A DNA stretch of 40,216 nucleotides from a virus. Position numbers and translations under genes: made by a program. Location: the IMG/VR virus record IMGVR_UViG_3300037225_000506, positions 1 to 40,216 of that record; one strand, 5' to 3'. The notes under the pieces are model-generated. The model did not search any database and was not told the origin of the DNA. It saw nothing but the letters and a program-made list of their open reading frames with translations. Positions 29,586 through 37,009 of the stretch are shown here, piece by piece (the stretch's first letter is position 1; every line of letters starts with the position of its first letter).

Positions 29586-30317
29586 TCAAAATAACCCTTT
29601 GCGTCCGCGTTTTGATTTAACCCATACGGAGGCAGATTGTTGTGATTCTATTCTCTCGGCGAGCACGATTCCGCGAACGGCTTTAGAAGGCGGTTGATAA
29701 CTTCCGTTCCACCGGTTGTCTAGCCCGATGCTGCGCGCGACATTTGTGCTGTCGGTGGAAGCGAATGGAAACTTGGTGAAGATTTCTGGATCCAGCATTC
29801 TCAATCCATGCAGTTTGGTAAAAGGCCTGCCGTTTTTAGTAACCACGGCCATCGCCTCATTCATGCGTGCCCACCATCTTATGGTTCCAATAGTTGAATA
29901 CTGTCCGCTAGACCCAAAAGCCACCTTTTCATACTTCTCCGTTAACGAACTCAAGCGTGCGAGTGACTCGTGAATGTGCCAAACGGGAACTCCGGTTTTA
30001 TTTCCCGCGAGTTTCCACTTTTTCAAAAAATCATCGTTTTCTTTTTCACTCCCGTCAATGACATCGGGTATCAAGGCCCAGTCGAACCCGGGGTGACACT
30101 CCCACTCCATAACCCACTTATGATAACCATCAAAATCAACTTGCTTACCGAGTTTCCACTCTGAAAACGCCCCGTTATCCAAAATAAAAGACTGACAAAT
30201 TTCGGCGACCAACTCGATTTGTTCCGGATTGGCAAAAGACACGCATGCATGCCTTCCCATCAAAATCTTCGCGGCGGCAGAATCCGGAGACATCGGCGTT
30301 CCATGATAATGGATCAT
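29586..30317 (-). CDS. DpdA/TGT-like 7-deazaguanine transglycosylase
   Basis: 243 residues from an ATG overlapping the queD stop (TAATG). Motifs of the phage DpdA group: HYHGTPMSPDSAA, FILDNGAFSEWKLG, HPGFDWALIPDVIDG, VPVWHIHESLARL, AFGSSGQYS and LHGLRMLDPEI with FPFASTDST. TGT-type enzymes swap guanine for a 7-deazaguanine base; phage DpdA does so in DNA, which protects from restriction. Linkage to queD supports DNA modification. Confidence 0.78.
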   Translation of the reverse strand: MIHYHGTPMSPDSAAAKILMGRHACVSFANPEQIELVAEICQSFILDNGAFSEWKLGKQVDFDGYHKWVMEWECHPGFDWALIPDVIDGSEKENDDFLKKWKLAGNKTGVPVWHIHESLARLSSLTEKYEKVAFGSSGQYSTIGTIRWWARMNEAMAVVTKNGRPFTKLHGLRMLDPEIFTKFPFASTDSTNVARSIGLDNRWNGSYQPPSKAVRGIVLAERIESQQSASVWVKSKRGRKGLF

Positions 30318-30670
30318 TAGATGTCCAAAGAAACCCCGCACCTCTCGGTCTCTCTTATTTCAATTCGACAGATCCCGGGAAGGGAACCTTTCAAAATCCC
30401 GGCCATCCACATCGCTAGATGCTCACACGTAGGATTCTCCAACAGCGGGATTTCGTTCAAGCATCGATGATCCACCAATACTTTTACAGACTCCCACATT
30501 ATCTTCACGTCTGCGTAATCGACTACCCATCCAGAAGTGTCTCCGACCTTTCCTGAAACTTCTAGTCGGATTTTGTAAGTATGCCCATGAAGAGCGTGAC
30601 ACTTGTGATTCTTTGGAACGTTAGGAAGCCAATGCGCAGAGTCGAAGCTGTCTTCTATAAAAATTTTCAT
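30317..30670 (-). CDS. queD: QueD, 6-carboxytetrahydropterin synthase
   Basis: 117 residues, the normal QueD/PTPS length. Zinc-binding histidines are seen in FDSAHWLP and ALHGHTY, with the catalytic Cys in NHKCHALHGH. Other family motifs are VVDYADVK, LVDHRCLNE and NPTCEHLA. It makes 6-carboxy-tetrahydropterin for preQ0 synthesis. FolE, QueE and QueC are not in this window, so the rest of the pathway must come from the host or elsewhere in the phage. Confidence 0.9.
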   Translation of the reverse strand: MKIFIEDSFDSAHWLPNVPKNHKCHALHGHTYKIRLEVSGKVGDTSGWVVDYADVKIMWESVKVLVDHRCLNEIPLLENPTCEHLAMWMAGILKGSLPGICRIEIRETERCGVSLDI

Positions 30671-30976
30671 TTATTCTTCCGGCTTGCTAACTATACGGCA
30701 GCACACGCGGCGGTCGGGGCAGTTGGTCGAACAGTCTTCCGAGGACACGTCGTACCCGAGGAGCCGCTTGCCGTCCGGCATGACGACGGTCGGCTTCCCG
30801 AAGCAGCTCTTCGCGTGAGGAGCGAGCTGCATCTCCCGGTAGCAGCGGGAGCAGACCAGCTCCTCGATCTGGTAGTCGCCGCGGGCGATGTCCTCGGCGG
30901 AGTACCTCTCGAAGCACAATAAGCACTCCAGCACCCCCCTCGACTTCCCGCGGTTGACTTGGTTGACGACGGACAT
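30671..30976 (-). CDS. 101-residue multi-cysteine protein
   Basis: Contains LECLLCFERY, ELVCSRCYRE, HAKSCFGKP and DCSTNCPDRRVCC, enough cysteines for two zinc sites. The pattern is seen in uncharacterised phage proteins. The last codons carry the CCGTATAGTTA motif that precedes queD. It is preceded by a repeat-rich leader and lacks a clear ribosome-binding site. Confidence 0.7.
   Translation of the reverse strand: MSVVNQVNRGKSRGVLECLLCFERYSAEDIARGDYQIEELVCSRCYREMQLAPHAKSCFGKPTVVMPDGKRLLGYDVSSEDCSTNCPDRRVCCRIVSKPEE
30687..30699 (-). promoter_or_regulatory. CCGTAWARTTA-type motif before queD
   Basis: Minus strand reads GCCGTATAGTTAGC inside the last codons of the upstream gene, 28 bases from CCG to the queD ATG. 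It is the only one of the six matches that lies in coding sequence, so it is the least certain. Confidence 0.4.
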
Positions 30977-31093
30977 AAAGTCTCAAGCGTTCTGGCCGCT
31001 TCTAAGGCCTCCGGGCGCTCCGGACGGTACTTTTTACCCGGAACGCCCCGGAAACGCAGCCACGGCCTCCTAAACGGCCCAGAAACGGCGTCC
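30977..31093. repeat. 117-bp intergenic GC-rich inverted repeat
   Basis: Left part CGTTCTGGCCGCTTCTAAGG and right part, read on the other strand, CGCCGTTTCTGGGCCGTTTA are related, so the gap can fold into one long imperfect hairpin. The words GTTTCTGGCCG and TCCGGGGCG recur in the repeat copy inside the SbcD gene. It separates the sigma-like gene from the 30671-30976 gene. No ORF seen. Confidence 0.45.
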
Positions 31094-31651
31094 CTACGCG
31101 ATCATCTGGCGGTAAACCGCCACGAAGTCGTCCGCCGAGGCCCCGCAGCGCCTCGCCGTCTTGACCAGGTCGTCGAAGGACTCCCGCGACGCCTCCCTCG
31201 CCCGCCCCTCGAAGATCAGCTGGAGGAGGTCGAGGACGCCGTCCGATCCGATCATGAGGACGCGCTCGACGACGTTGGCGGACTCCGCTAGCTCTTCGTC
31301 GGACTGCGTCGCCAGAGCTTCGGCGCACTTCCCGATCTGCCGCGGAGTCATCGTCTCCAAGTCCACCGTCTCGCACGCGGCGTACTTCATCGTCTTCATG
31401 TGCAGGAGGATCGACAGGCAGCAGTTGTCGGCGACGTGGTGGATCCAGGTGGACTCCCGCGCCTTCGCGGCGTCGTACATCGTCTGCTTCCGCCAAACGT
31501 GTGCGCGAACCTCCGAAATCATGTCCTCGGCGTCATACCATGCCCTGGCCCGAGCCGGCAGTTTGCGCCACCAGTACAGGCACCTCCCGGATATGATGCC
31601 CAGGTGACGGGCGGAGATGTCGTCTTCTTCTTCTTTCTTGAACCGTTTCAT
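31094..31651 (-). CDS. sigma-like transcription factor, region-2 type
   Basis: 185 residues from MKRFKKEEEDDISARH behind AGGAGAGCAACTTTG. Residues 35-95 resemble sigma70 region 2: WYDAEDMISEVRAHVWRKQT, YDAAKARESTWIHHVADNCC. The C-terminal half is helical without an obvious region 4. Length and layout recall T4 gp55, the late sigma that works with the sliding clamp. It may recognise the CCGTATARTTA motif found before several genes here. That link is inference. Confidence 0.65.
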   Translation of the reverse strand: MKRFKKEEEDDISARHLGIISGRCLYWWRKLPARARAWYDAEDMISEVRAHVWRKQTMYDAAKARESTWIHHVADNCCLSILLHMKTMKYAACETVDLETMTPRQIGKCAEALATQSDEELAESANVVERVLMIGSDGVLDLLQLIFEGRAREASRESFDDLVKTARRCGASADDFVAVYRQMIA

Positions 31652-31670
31652 CAAAGTTGCTCTCCTATCT

Positions 31671-32603
31671 CTAAGTCTCAAAAAGCTGGTGCCGTAAGGA
31701 CAAGATGTGGGTCAAGTCCCTGTCGGCGCAGAACTGCCCGAACGCAGCTGCGCTCGCCGCTCGGTCCTTCCATCGTTGCGCACCGTCCAATCGCCAGCCG
31801 TTCACGTCCACCTTGGCGACGCACTCCCTCACCCGCGGGTCGGACCACTTGCGGGGGAGGCGGGCAGCGAACCAAGAGAGGCGGATCGCCGGCCACGCCT
31901 CGCCGTACTTCTTCTGGATCCACGGCGGCTGGTCCTCCAGCTCGGTTATCAAGCTGATGCCGCCGTGGATCAGCTTCTCGGCGGTCTTGGGACCCATGCC
32001 GCGCATCGGCTTGATGTTGTCGCTCTTGTCCCCGCCGAGAGCGAGGTACTCCGCCCAGCGATTGATCGGGAAGCCGTGCTCCTTCTCGACGCTCGCCGCG
32101 CTCAAGGTTTGGAACACGCTCTTCCCTTTCTGAGGCACGAGGATCTTCACGCGGTCTCCATCGAGAAGCTGGTAGAAGTCCTTATCCGTGGAGTAGATCA
32201 GCTTGTTGCCGGGACCGCTGACCAAGATCCCGATCACGTCATCGGCCTCCAGTCCCATCACCGACGCGCTCTCGTAGCCGAGAAGACGAATCGCTCGGTT
32301 GAGGTCGGCGAACTGGCCGAGGCACCGGGCGCGCTCCTCGGCGTTGGAAGTTCTGTTGGCTTTGTAGCCGGGAAGAAGGTCGTCGCGCCAGTTCTTGGGT
32401 TTCTTAGCTCCCGCGACGGGAACGCCGTGGTCCCAGCAAAAAATGATTCGTTTAGAAACAGTTCTTCGAAGATCGGCTATTATTCGCAGCACGCCGTGCA
32501 GGACGCTGGTCGGCTTCCCCGAGGAGCTCTTGAGTTGCGGGGCCGCGTAGTGCGTGCGGAAGCCGACGTTGCTGACGTCCACGAGGATAAGTGGTTCCCT
32601 CAT
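31671..32603 (-). CDS. 5'-3' exonuclease / flap endonuclease (T4 RNase H-like)
   Basis: 310 residues from MREPLILVDVSNVGFR; the ATG overlaps the upstream stop (ATGA). FEN/PIN motifs: VDVSNVGFRTHY (Asp), FCWDHG, LPGYKANRT, GLEADDVIGIL, YSTDKDFYQLL and LGGDKSDNIKPMRGMGPKTAEKLI (H3TH). It removes primers and flaps, the task of the PolI 5' domain, which this split polymerase lacks. Confidence 0.9.
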   Translation of the reverse strand: MREPLILVDVSNVGFRTHYAAPQLKSSSGKPTSVLHGVLRIIADLRRTVSKRIIFCWDHGVPVAGAKKPKNWRDDLLPGYKANRTSNAEERARCLGQFADLNRAIRLLGYESASVMGLEADDVIGILVSGPGNKLIYSTDKDFYQLLDGDRVKILVPQKGKSVFQTLSAASVEKEHGFPINRWAEYLALGGDKSDNIKPMRGMGPKTAEKLIHGGISLITELEDQPPWIQKKYGEAWPAIRLSWFAARLPRKWSDPRVRECVAKVDVNGWRLDGAQRWKDRAASAAAFGQFCADRDLTHILSLRHQLFET

Positions 32604-32842
32604 AAAGGCCACTCTACACCCAACAGTTTCGCTCCCGTCGCGGTGAGTGGTTTACCGCCGCGCACATGCTCTGTGCAAGAACTTGTTTGCTCTTCGACAT
32701 AAATCTCATGGTTTATCCGCCGCACGACTAAGTCTACCGCTTCTGAGTATCGATCTCGAAGATAAGCATGATGCTCCATCTTATTTTCACTACCAATCCG
32801 ACGCGGGTCGACTTTTACTTTTTCCCCAAAATGCCTGCTCAT
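32600..32842 (-). CDS. 80-residue hypothetical protein
   Basis: Start at MSRHFGEKVKVDPRRI with a weak AAGG site. Charged, with a central helix (YLRDRYSEAVDLVVRRINH) and a C-terminal RGGKPLTATGAKLLG. It lies between the HTH protein and the exonuclease, two bases after the HTH stop. Function unknown. Confidence 0.6.
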   Translation of the reverse strand: MSRHFGEKVKVDPRRIGSENKMEHHAYLRDRYSEAVDLVVRRINHEIYVEEQTSSCTEHVRGGKPLTATGAKLLGVEWPL

Positions 32843-32844
32843 CG

Positions 32845-33027
32845 TTATGCCGCCTTGAACCCCGTCGCCCACTTGTAGGTCACGCCGCGGAGGATCATGC
32901 TGACCGCCGTCTGCGAGATCCCCATCTTTTGCGCGATTCGACTCTGCGACCACTTCTCTTTTATAAAGAGAGTCAGGACGCTCTGAACCTGCGCCGCGGT
33001 CAACTTCGCCACCTTGCTCTTCCTCAT
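32845..33027 (-). CDS. 60-residue helix-turn-helix protein
   Basis: MRKSKVAKLTAAQVQSVLTL, then an HTH of the sigma-region-4/recombinase type: WSQSRIAQKMGISQTAVSMI, ending ILRGVTYKWATGFKAA. Basic and small, suited to DNA binding as a repressor or activator. The -10 box of the promoter at 33035-33063 ends eight bases before the ATG and there is no ribosome-binding site, so the mRNA is probably leaderless. Confidence 0.75.
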   Translation of the reverse strand: MRKSKVAKLTAAQVQSVLTLFIKEKWSQSRIAQKMGISQTAVSMILRGVTYKWATGFKAA

Positions 33028-33034
33028 GTTTCTC

Positions 33035-33063
33035 AATATATACTAACCGAGCGGAAAAGTAAA
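33035..33063 (-). promoter_or_regulatory. sigma70-like promoter P2 of the HTH gene
   Basis: Minus strand: -35 TTTACT (33058-33063), 17-bp spacer, -10 TATATT (33035-33040). Same spacer and flanking sequence type as the promoter at 9655-9683. The predicted start lies at or within two bases of the HTH ATG. Confidence 0.65.
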
Positions 33064-33094
33064 CACTTTTTAACTTGTGAAGTTATCCGCCTGC

Positions 33095-34015
33095 TTACTC
33101 AGACCGCTGGGCGACGCGGAGCCGCACGCCGAGCAGGCGAGAGTACTCGACGGCGGACTCGACGGCGCATCTTATGTCAGGTAAGTCCGCCTCGTCCGCC
33201 GGCAAGTCGATGGGCCACGCGACCTTGACAGATCCTCCCCAACTCTCCCGCAGCTTGTCGGCTATCTTAACGACGCCCGCGATCCCCGGCGCATCCGGGT
33301 CAGGATACAAGACGATCTCCTCGCAGGCGCTATCGCTTATCTGCTTTAGCTGTCTGTCCGTCAGCGTGCTTCCGAGCAAGGCACCGGCGGATGTGTGCAT
33401 AGACCGTCGCACGCGAAGCGCCTTGATCGCGCCCTCACAGAGGACCACCTGCTTGGCCGTGAGGTCGAAGGCGAAGATGCCCTTGTCTCCGCGGCTGTTC
33501 AGGTACTTCGGAATCCTCCTGCCCGTGAAGTCCCTCGCGTTGATGCTGACGAGCTCTCCCTTGTCCCACGCCGTGAACAAGATCCGATAAGCGTACCTCC
33601 CGACGTAACTGACGCCGACGCGGTGCTTGCGCATCTGTAAGTCGGAGACCCCGCGCTTTGACAGATAGTCTTTCGCCTGCCGGTCGAGGTCGTCGATGGG
33701 ATCGCACAGTAAGCGGAAATCCGCTGGGAGTTCAGTCCGCTCGATGGCGACGTCTTCCTGCCTCACCTCGAATCCCGTTGGAACTTCTGCGATCCGAAGA
33801 GCTTTCAAGAAATATGGGATGGCTCGCGAAGACTTCCATTCGCAATGCACGCATTTTCCCCATCCTAGCTTAGAGTGAAGGCATAAGCGATACTGCGTAT
33901 CTACGCCTTTACCTTTACCTATGCAAAAGACGCAGCACACATGAACCTTGGCGGGGTCGCCCGAGGAGACCCGAAACGGCACGCCTCGGCGGCGCAGAAT
34001 GTCTTGCAAAGTCAT
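33095..34015 (-). CDS. DnaG-like primase with zinc finger and TOPRIM domain
   Basis: 306 residues. An N-terminal zinc-binding part (CCVFC near 27-31, then CLH and CVHC near 55-58) precedes a TOPRIM domain with CEGAIKAL (Glu) and YPDPDAPG (DxD). It synthesises RNA primers with the DnaB-like helicase encoded across the divergent region. No helicase fusion as in T7. ATG preceded by the CCGTAAAATTTA motif. Last gene of the minus block. Confidence 0.85.
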   Translation of the reverse strand: MTLQDILRRRGVPFRVSSGDPAKVHVCCVFCIGKGKGVDTQYRLCLHSKLGWGKCVHCEWKSSRAIPYFLKALRIAEVPTGFEVRQEDVAIERTELPADFRLLCDPIDDLDRQAKDYLSKRGVSDLQMRKHRVGVSYVGRYAYRILFTAWDKGELVSINARDFTGRRIPKYLNSRGDKGIFAFDLTAKQVVLCEGAIKALRVRRSMHTSAGALLGSTLTDRQLKQISDSACEEIVLYPDPDAPGIAGVVKIADKLRESWGGSVKVAWPIDLPADEADLPDIRCAVESAVEYSRLLGVRLRVAQRSE

Positions 34016-34018
34016 CTG

Positions 34019-34033
34019 CTAAATTTTACGGTT
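34019..34033 (-). promoter_or_regulatory. CCGTAWARTTA-type start-proximal motif before primase
   Basis: Minus strand reads AACCGTAAAATTTAG, 16 bases from CCG to the primase ATG. No ribosome-binding site lies between, only TTTAGCAG. Pairs with the matching motif at 35114-35127 that faces the plus-strand block. Confidence 0.5.
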
Positions 34034-34061
34034 TACAACGGCACGCAAGTTGGTGTAAGAT
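34032..34061 (+). promoter_or_regulatory. possible plus-strand promoter for the structured region
   Basis: TTTACA (34032-34037), 18-bp spacer, TAAGAT (34056-34061). Moderate match to sigma70 boxes. If used, transcription would start near 34068 and cover the structured non-coding region. Confidence 0.35.
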
Positions 34062-34067
34062 TTAATT

Positions 34068-34920
34068 GCGGTTGCGTGTACCAGGCCAGGGACGTAATCG
34101 AGAGTAAAAGTGGTCAGGGTGGGAGTTGGTACTTCAGACTTCCAGCCCCACCACCCCACTTTAAGTCTGAAATGTTATCAAAAAAGCCTCTAAACTTCTC
34201 GCCTGCCACGAACAAGCCGTTAGAGCCATATGCTCCGGCTTCCCTCCTTCAAAGCCTCCCGGCTAACCATCAAGTTCCGTTCTTCCAAGCGTACCTCGAG
34301 GGTGCTGCTTCGACGTTAACCAACCGCGTGGTGCGCTTATCTGTGCCCAACCGTTTCGGACCACGCATTGTTTTCAGCCCGTACGAAAGAGTTGTTCCTC
34401 ACATAGCGGGCGGCGCGGGAGCTACGCAGAGAACCTGCGAGATCGTGGCGCGTGGGGTGACCACAAACTCAAAAAGCAAGCTTCGTCCAGAAGGTGGATG
34501 GCGGGACGGCAAACCGACGCGAGCCGGACGGGCGGAGCTCTGCGTGATCAGCTGGACGGCGAGGAATCCCCGCCATAGGTGCGGCCTATGGGAGAGTGAA
34601 CTCGCCAGTCTGAGGTCAATTAACACGATCCTGTGCGAACGGTCCGGCGATAAGACCGGTGCTCTTGCTAAGAGAGCGTGCGGCGATGAGCCTGGATGTC
34701 TGAGACGGGGACAACATCCTCAAGCTTTTACGGAGGCGATTCAACTTATCATGCCGGTCTGCCGCGTCAAGTTCGGCGGCCAAGATCGCATGGTGAGCGA
34801 CTTCGCAGAGGACTTCAACCGTGGGGAAAGCGTTGACTTTCACCCGCACCGCAACGTAGGTCTCCTAATTCGTTTGTCTTCGCGCCTAGTTTGATTTCCA
34901 AATTCTTGATGAACTTGGTT
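34068..34920 (+). ncRNA. candidate large structured non-coding RNA (about 0.85 kb)
   Basis: No credible protein gene lies here, yet many perfect stems occur in order. An H-type pseudoknot: AAAGTGG 34107-34113 with CCACTTT 34156-34162, GGTGGG with CCCACC, and loop TTCAGACTT 34133-34141 with AAGTCTGAA 34163-34171. GCGTGGT/ACCACGC (34326-34332, 34360-34366). CGCAG/CTGCG. GGCGAG/CTCGCC (34558-34563, 34601-34606) enclosing CCATAGG-TGCGG-CCTATGG. CGGTC/GACCG. GCTCT/AGAGC. GGATGT/ACATCC. Size and setting recall the GOLLD/ROOL class of large phage RNAs, but I cannot match either. Strand is inferred only from the promoter; ends are approximate. Confidence 0.5.
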
Positions 34921-34983
34921 TCGGATTTAACGTGTCGATGAATGGGTTAGGGGGCCTACGCTTTTAAGATGATCATATGGTGA

Positions 34984-35063
34984 CTACAAGACACATACGA
35001 TCAGAACCACTAACGTGGTTCTTCTCTAGTGTCTTGTAGAGAAATCTCAAAAACGGAGATTTC
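34984..35063 (+). promoter_or_regulatory. cluster of three perfect hairpins upstream of the plus-strand block
   Basis: CTACAAGACAC (34984-34994) pairs perfectly with GTGTCTTGTAG (35029-35039). Inside is AGAACCAC-TAAC-GTGGTTCT (35003-35022). Directly after comes GAAATCTC (35041-35048) with GAGATTTC (35056-35063). Could be an RNA leader switch, an operator, or an origin structure. None is followed by a clear U-tract on the plus strand. Confidence 0.6.
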
Positions 35064-35113
35064 CTAAAGCAAAGTTCTCACTTTCACGTAAAGGGATGGA
35101 ACCAAACTGTTTG

Positions 35114-35127
35114 AACCGTATAGTTAA
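35114..35127 (+). promoter_or_regulatory. CCGTAWARTTA-type start-proximal motif of the plus-strand block
   Basis: Reads AACCGTATAGTTAA, 23 bases from CCG to the ATG at 35139. No ribosome-binding site is seen between motif and ATG. The only one of the six motifs on the plus strand, and it precedes the first plus-strand gene, which supports a promoter role. Confidence 0.6.
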
Positions 35128-35138
35128 ATGTATCGTTT

Positions 35139-35651
35139 ATGTCATCTATAAAAGCAGAGACTTCAAAATGGAATCGCACCGTCGCCGCGTCGATGATCCG
35201 ATTGGACAACGCGGAGCGTCGGAAGAAAGGGTTAGACTTGTTCACGTCGGAACCATTGGTTGGAATGCCTGAGGGTCCGATAGCGTCGCTGACGCTGATG
35301 AACTACAAGGTATGGGCCGCGCGGTACGGGGTTTCACTCGACTTCGTCCTCGAGGCGGTCTTCTTCAAGTGGCGGTACAAGCGTAAAACGCGCAAGGGCA
35401 ATGTTTGCGCGTTCGGACTTGAGCCGAGAGCGGCCACGGGAGAAGAAACGAGGCGTTTCGTCGAAGAGACGGTCGCCCGCGTTTACCCTTGCGGAGAGAA
35501 CAAGAGACAGTCATTCCAGTTTCTCCCGATGGAGCCGAACGGCCATCACGGGATGGATGACTTCCTCGTCACGTACGGAAAAGAGATGAAGCGGAGACAG
35601 GCGGAGTTCGCGAAGCCGGCAGCACGCGGGGAACGGAACTATCGTCGATGA
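35139..35651 (+). CDS. 170-residue hypothetical protein, first gene of the helicase operon
   Basis: Starts MSSIKAETSKWNRTVAASMI, basic and helical, with LTLMNYKVWAARYGVSLDFV resembling a small HTH-like element. No Shine-Dalgarno sequence. Its stop overlaps the helicase ATG (ATGA), so it is coupled to the helicase and could be a loader or regulator, but this is only positional. No family recognised. Confidence 0.7.
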   Translation: MSSIKAETSKWNRTVAASMIRLDNAERRKKGLDLFTSEPLVGMPEGPIASLTLMNYKVWAARYGVSLDFVLEAVFFKWRYKRKTRKGNVCAFGLEPRAATGEETRRFVEETVARVYPCGENKRQSFQFLPMEPNGHHGMDDFLVTYGKEMKRRQAEFAKPAARGERNYRR

Positions 35652-37009
35652 AGACTCAGCAAAGCGACCGCTGGTGGGACGACGCGGATTTTCAAGACGG
35701 CCTTGTCGCGCTGTTGACGCGTGATTACCGCACGCTCAAGGACTGCGCCGCGCTCCTGGACACGGACGACTTCCAGCCGCAGAAGGGGATGCGTGATGGG
35801 CGTTCTCGCTGGATCGTGGCCGAGCGCGCGCTAGAGCACTACAAGCGGCATCGTGAGCCGGTCGGATCCCTCCTTCGCGCCGACGTTCTCCAGCACGTCC
35901 ACGGGATCGGGTTCGGGGCCGCGCAGAAGGCGGAGGTCCAGGCGTACCTCGCCAAACTAGATGCGCTTCGCACTGAGGCCCCGGCCGCCATCGTCGAGAA
36001 GGTTGTCCAATTTAAAAGCCTTCGACTCAAGGCGGCAGCGATAGAAGAGCTCGCCGATTTACATGCGTCCGGCGCGCTGACCGACGAGAAATGGTCAGAA
36101 ATTTCCAAGAAAGCCATGGCTGCGACGTGCCGGGAGACCGCCACTACGGACTACATGACGACGTTCGATTCCCGGGCCGAGCGCCGCGCCAGGAACGCGA
36201 CGCACCCGCGCGCCCCGTGGACGTTCATCGACCCGCTTGACTCCATGGTCAGCACCGTGGGTCGCAAGCAGCTCGGGATGTTCCTCGCGCCTTACAAGCG
36301 CGGGAAGAGTGCCGCGCTCCTCTGGATGGCGGCAGCCTACGCCCTCCAGAAGCTGCGCGTGCTCTACGTCACGCTAGAGGATCCGGAAGAGCTCATGGAG
36401 GACAGGCTTGACTCGATCATCACGCATGTCCCGCTGAAGCAGCTCACCGACTACCCGAAGATGACGCGGCGTAGGTTCGAGCGCCGCCGCGGGACCACGG
36501 GGATGCGCCATGGCGGGATCCAGATATATGACGGGACGGAGGGCGGGACGACGGTCGCCGTCCTGGAGTCGCTCCTAGAGACGATGCGTGACGAGGGGGA
36601 GCCGGCGGACGCACTCATCGTGGACTACGACGACGAGGTCGTGGCTTCTCAGAGGTACAAGGAGAAGCGGTTCGAGACGGACGACGTGTACCGCGGCCTT
36701 CGCGCCCTCAACGCCAAATACAACACGATTGGGTGGACGGCTGCTCAAACTCAAAGAGATACGCGGCAGTTGAAGATTCTCAGCGGCGATAAAGTGGCCG
36801 AGGACATCGGCAAGATGCGTAAGGTCACCTGCGGGCTCTCGCTCGGGAAAGGCGAGTGGACGGAGGACAGTATATTCTTGTGGGTGGCGGCACACAAGTC
36901 CGACAAGATGGACGTCGGGTGTGAGATTATTCCTGATATGCGCCGACTTTTAATTTTCGACCGCGAAGCTACTAGAAAAGCTATGAAAGAACACGGTGGC
37001 CAATCATGA
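35648..37009 (+). CDS. DnaB-like replicative helicase
   Basis: 453 residues, the usual DnaB size. The N-terminal 160 residues are helical (WWDDADFQDGLVALL). The RecA-like motor starts near 200: WTFIDPLDSMVSTVGRKQLG, P-loop LAPYKRGKSAAL (first Gly replaced by Ala), VLYVTLEDPEELM, Walker B-like ALIVDYDDEV, and WTAAQTQRD (motif H4-like). It unwinds DNA 5'-3' at the fork and works with the DnaG-like primase. Coupled by ATGA at both ends. Confidence 0.85.
   Translation: MKTQQSDRWWDDADFQDGLVALLTRDYRTLKDCAALLDTDDFQPQKGMRDGRSRWIVAERALEHYKRHREPVGSLLRADVLQHVHGIGFGAAQKAEVQAYLAKLDALRTEAPAAIVEKVVQFKSLRLKAAAIEELADLHASGALTDEKWSEISKKAMAATCRETATTDYMTTFDSRAERRARNATHPRAPWTFIDPLDSMVSTVGRKQLGMFLAPYKRGKSAALLWMAAAYALQKLRVLYVTLEDPEELMEDRLDSIITHVPLKQLTDYPKMTRRRFERRRGTTGMRHGGIQIYDGTEGGTTVAVLESLLETMRDEGEPADALIVDYDDEVVASQRYKEKRFETDDVYRGLRALNAKYNTIGWTAAQTQRDTRQLKILSGDKVAEDIGKMRKVTCGLSLGKGEWTEDSIFLWVAAHKSDKMDVGCEIIPDMRRLLIFDREATRKAMKEHGGQS

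Noticed and set aside
33941-34894. Open frame of 317 codons on the plus strand
   Set aside because: It begins inside the primase gene on the opposite strand, has no ribosome-binding site or known motif, and covers the multi-stem structured region. GC-rich DNA makes long chance frames likely.
34068-34920. Group I or II intron, RNase P RNA or tmRNA
   Set aside because: No interrupted gene flanks the region. The domain V hairpin, the group I core, the RNase P GAGGAAAGTCC-type core and a tmRNA tag frame were all looked for and not found.
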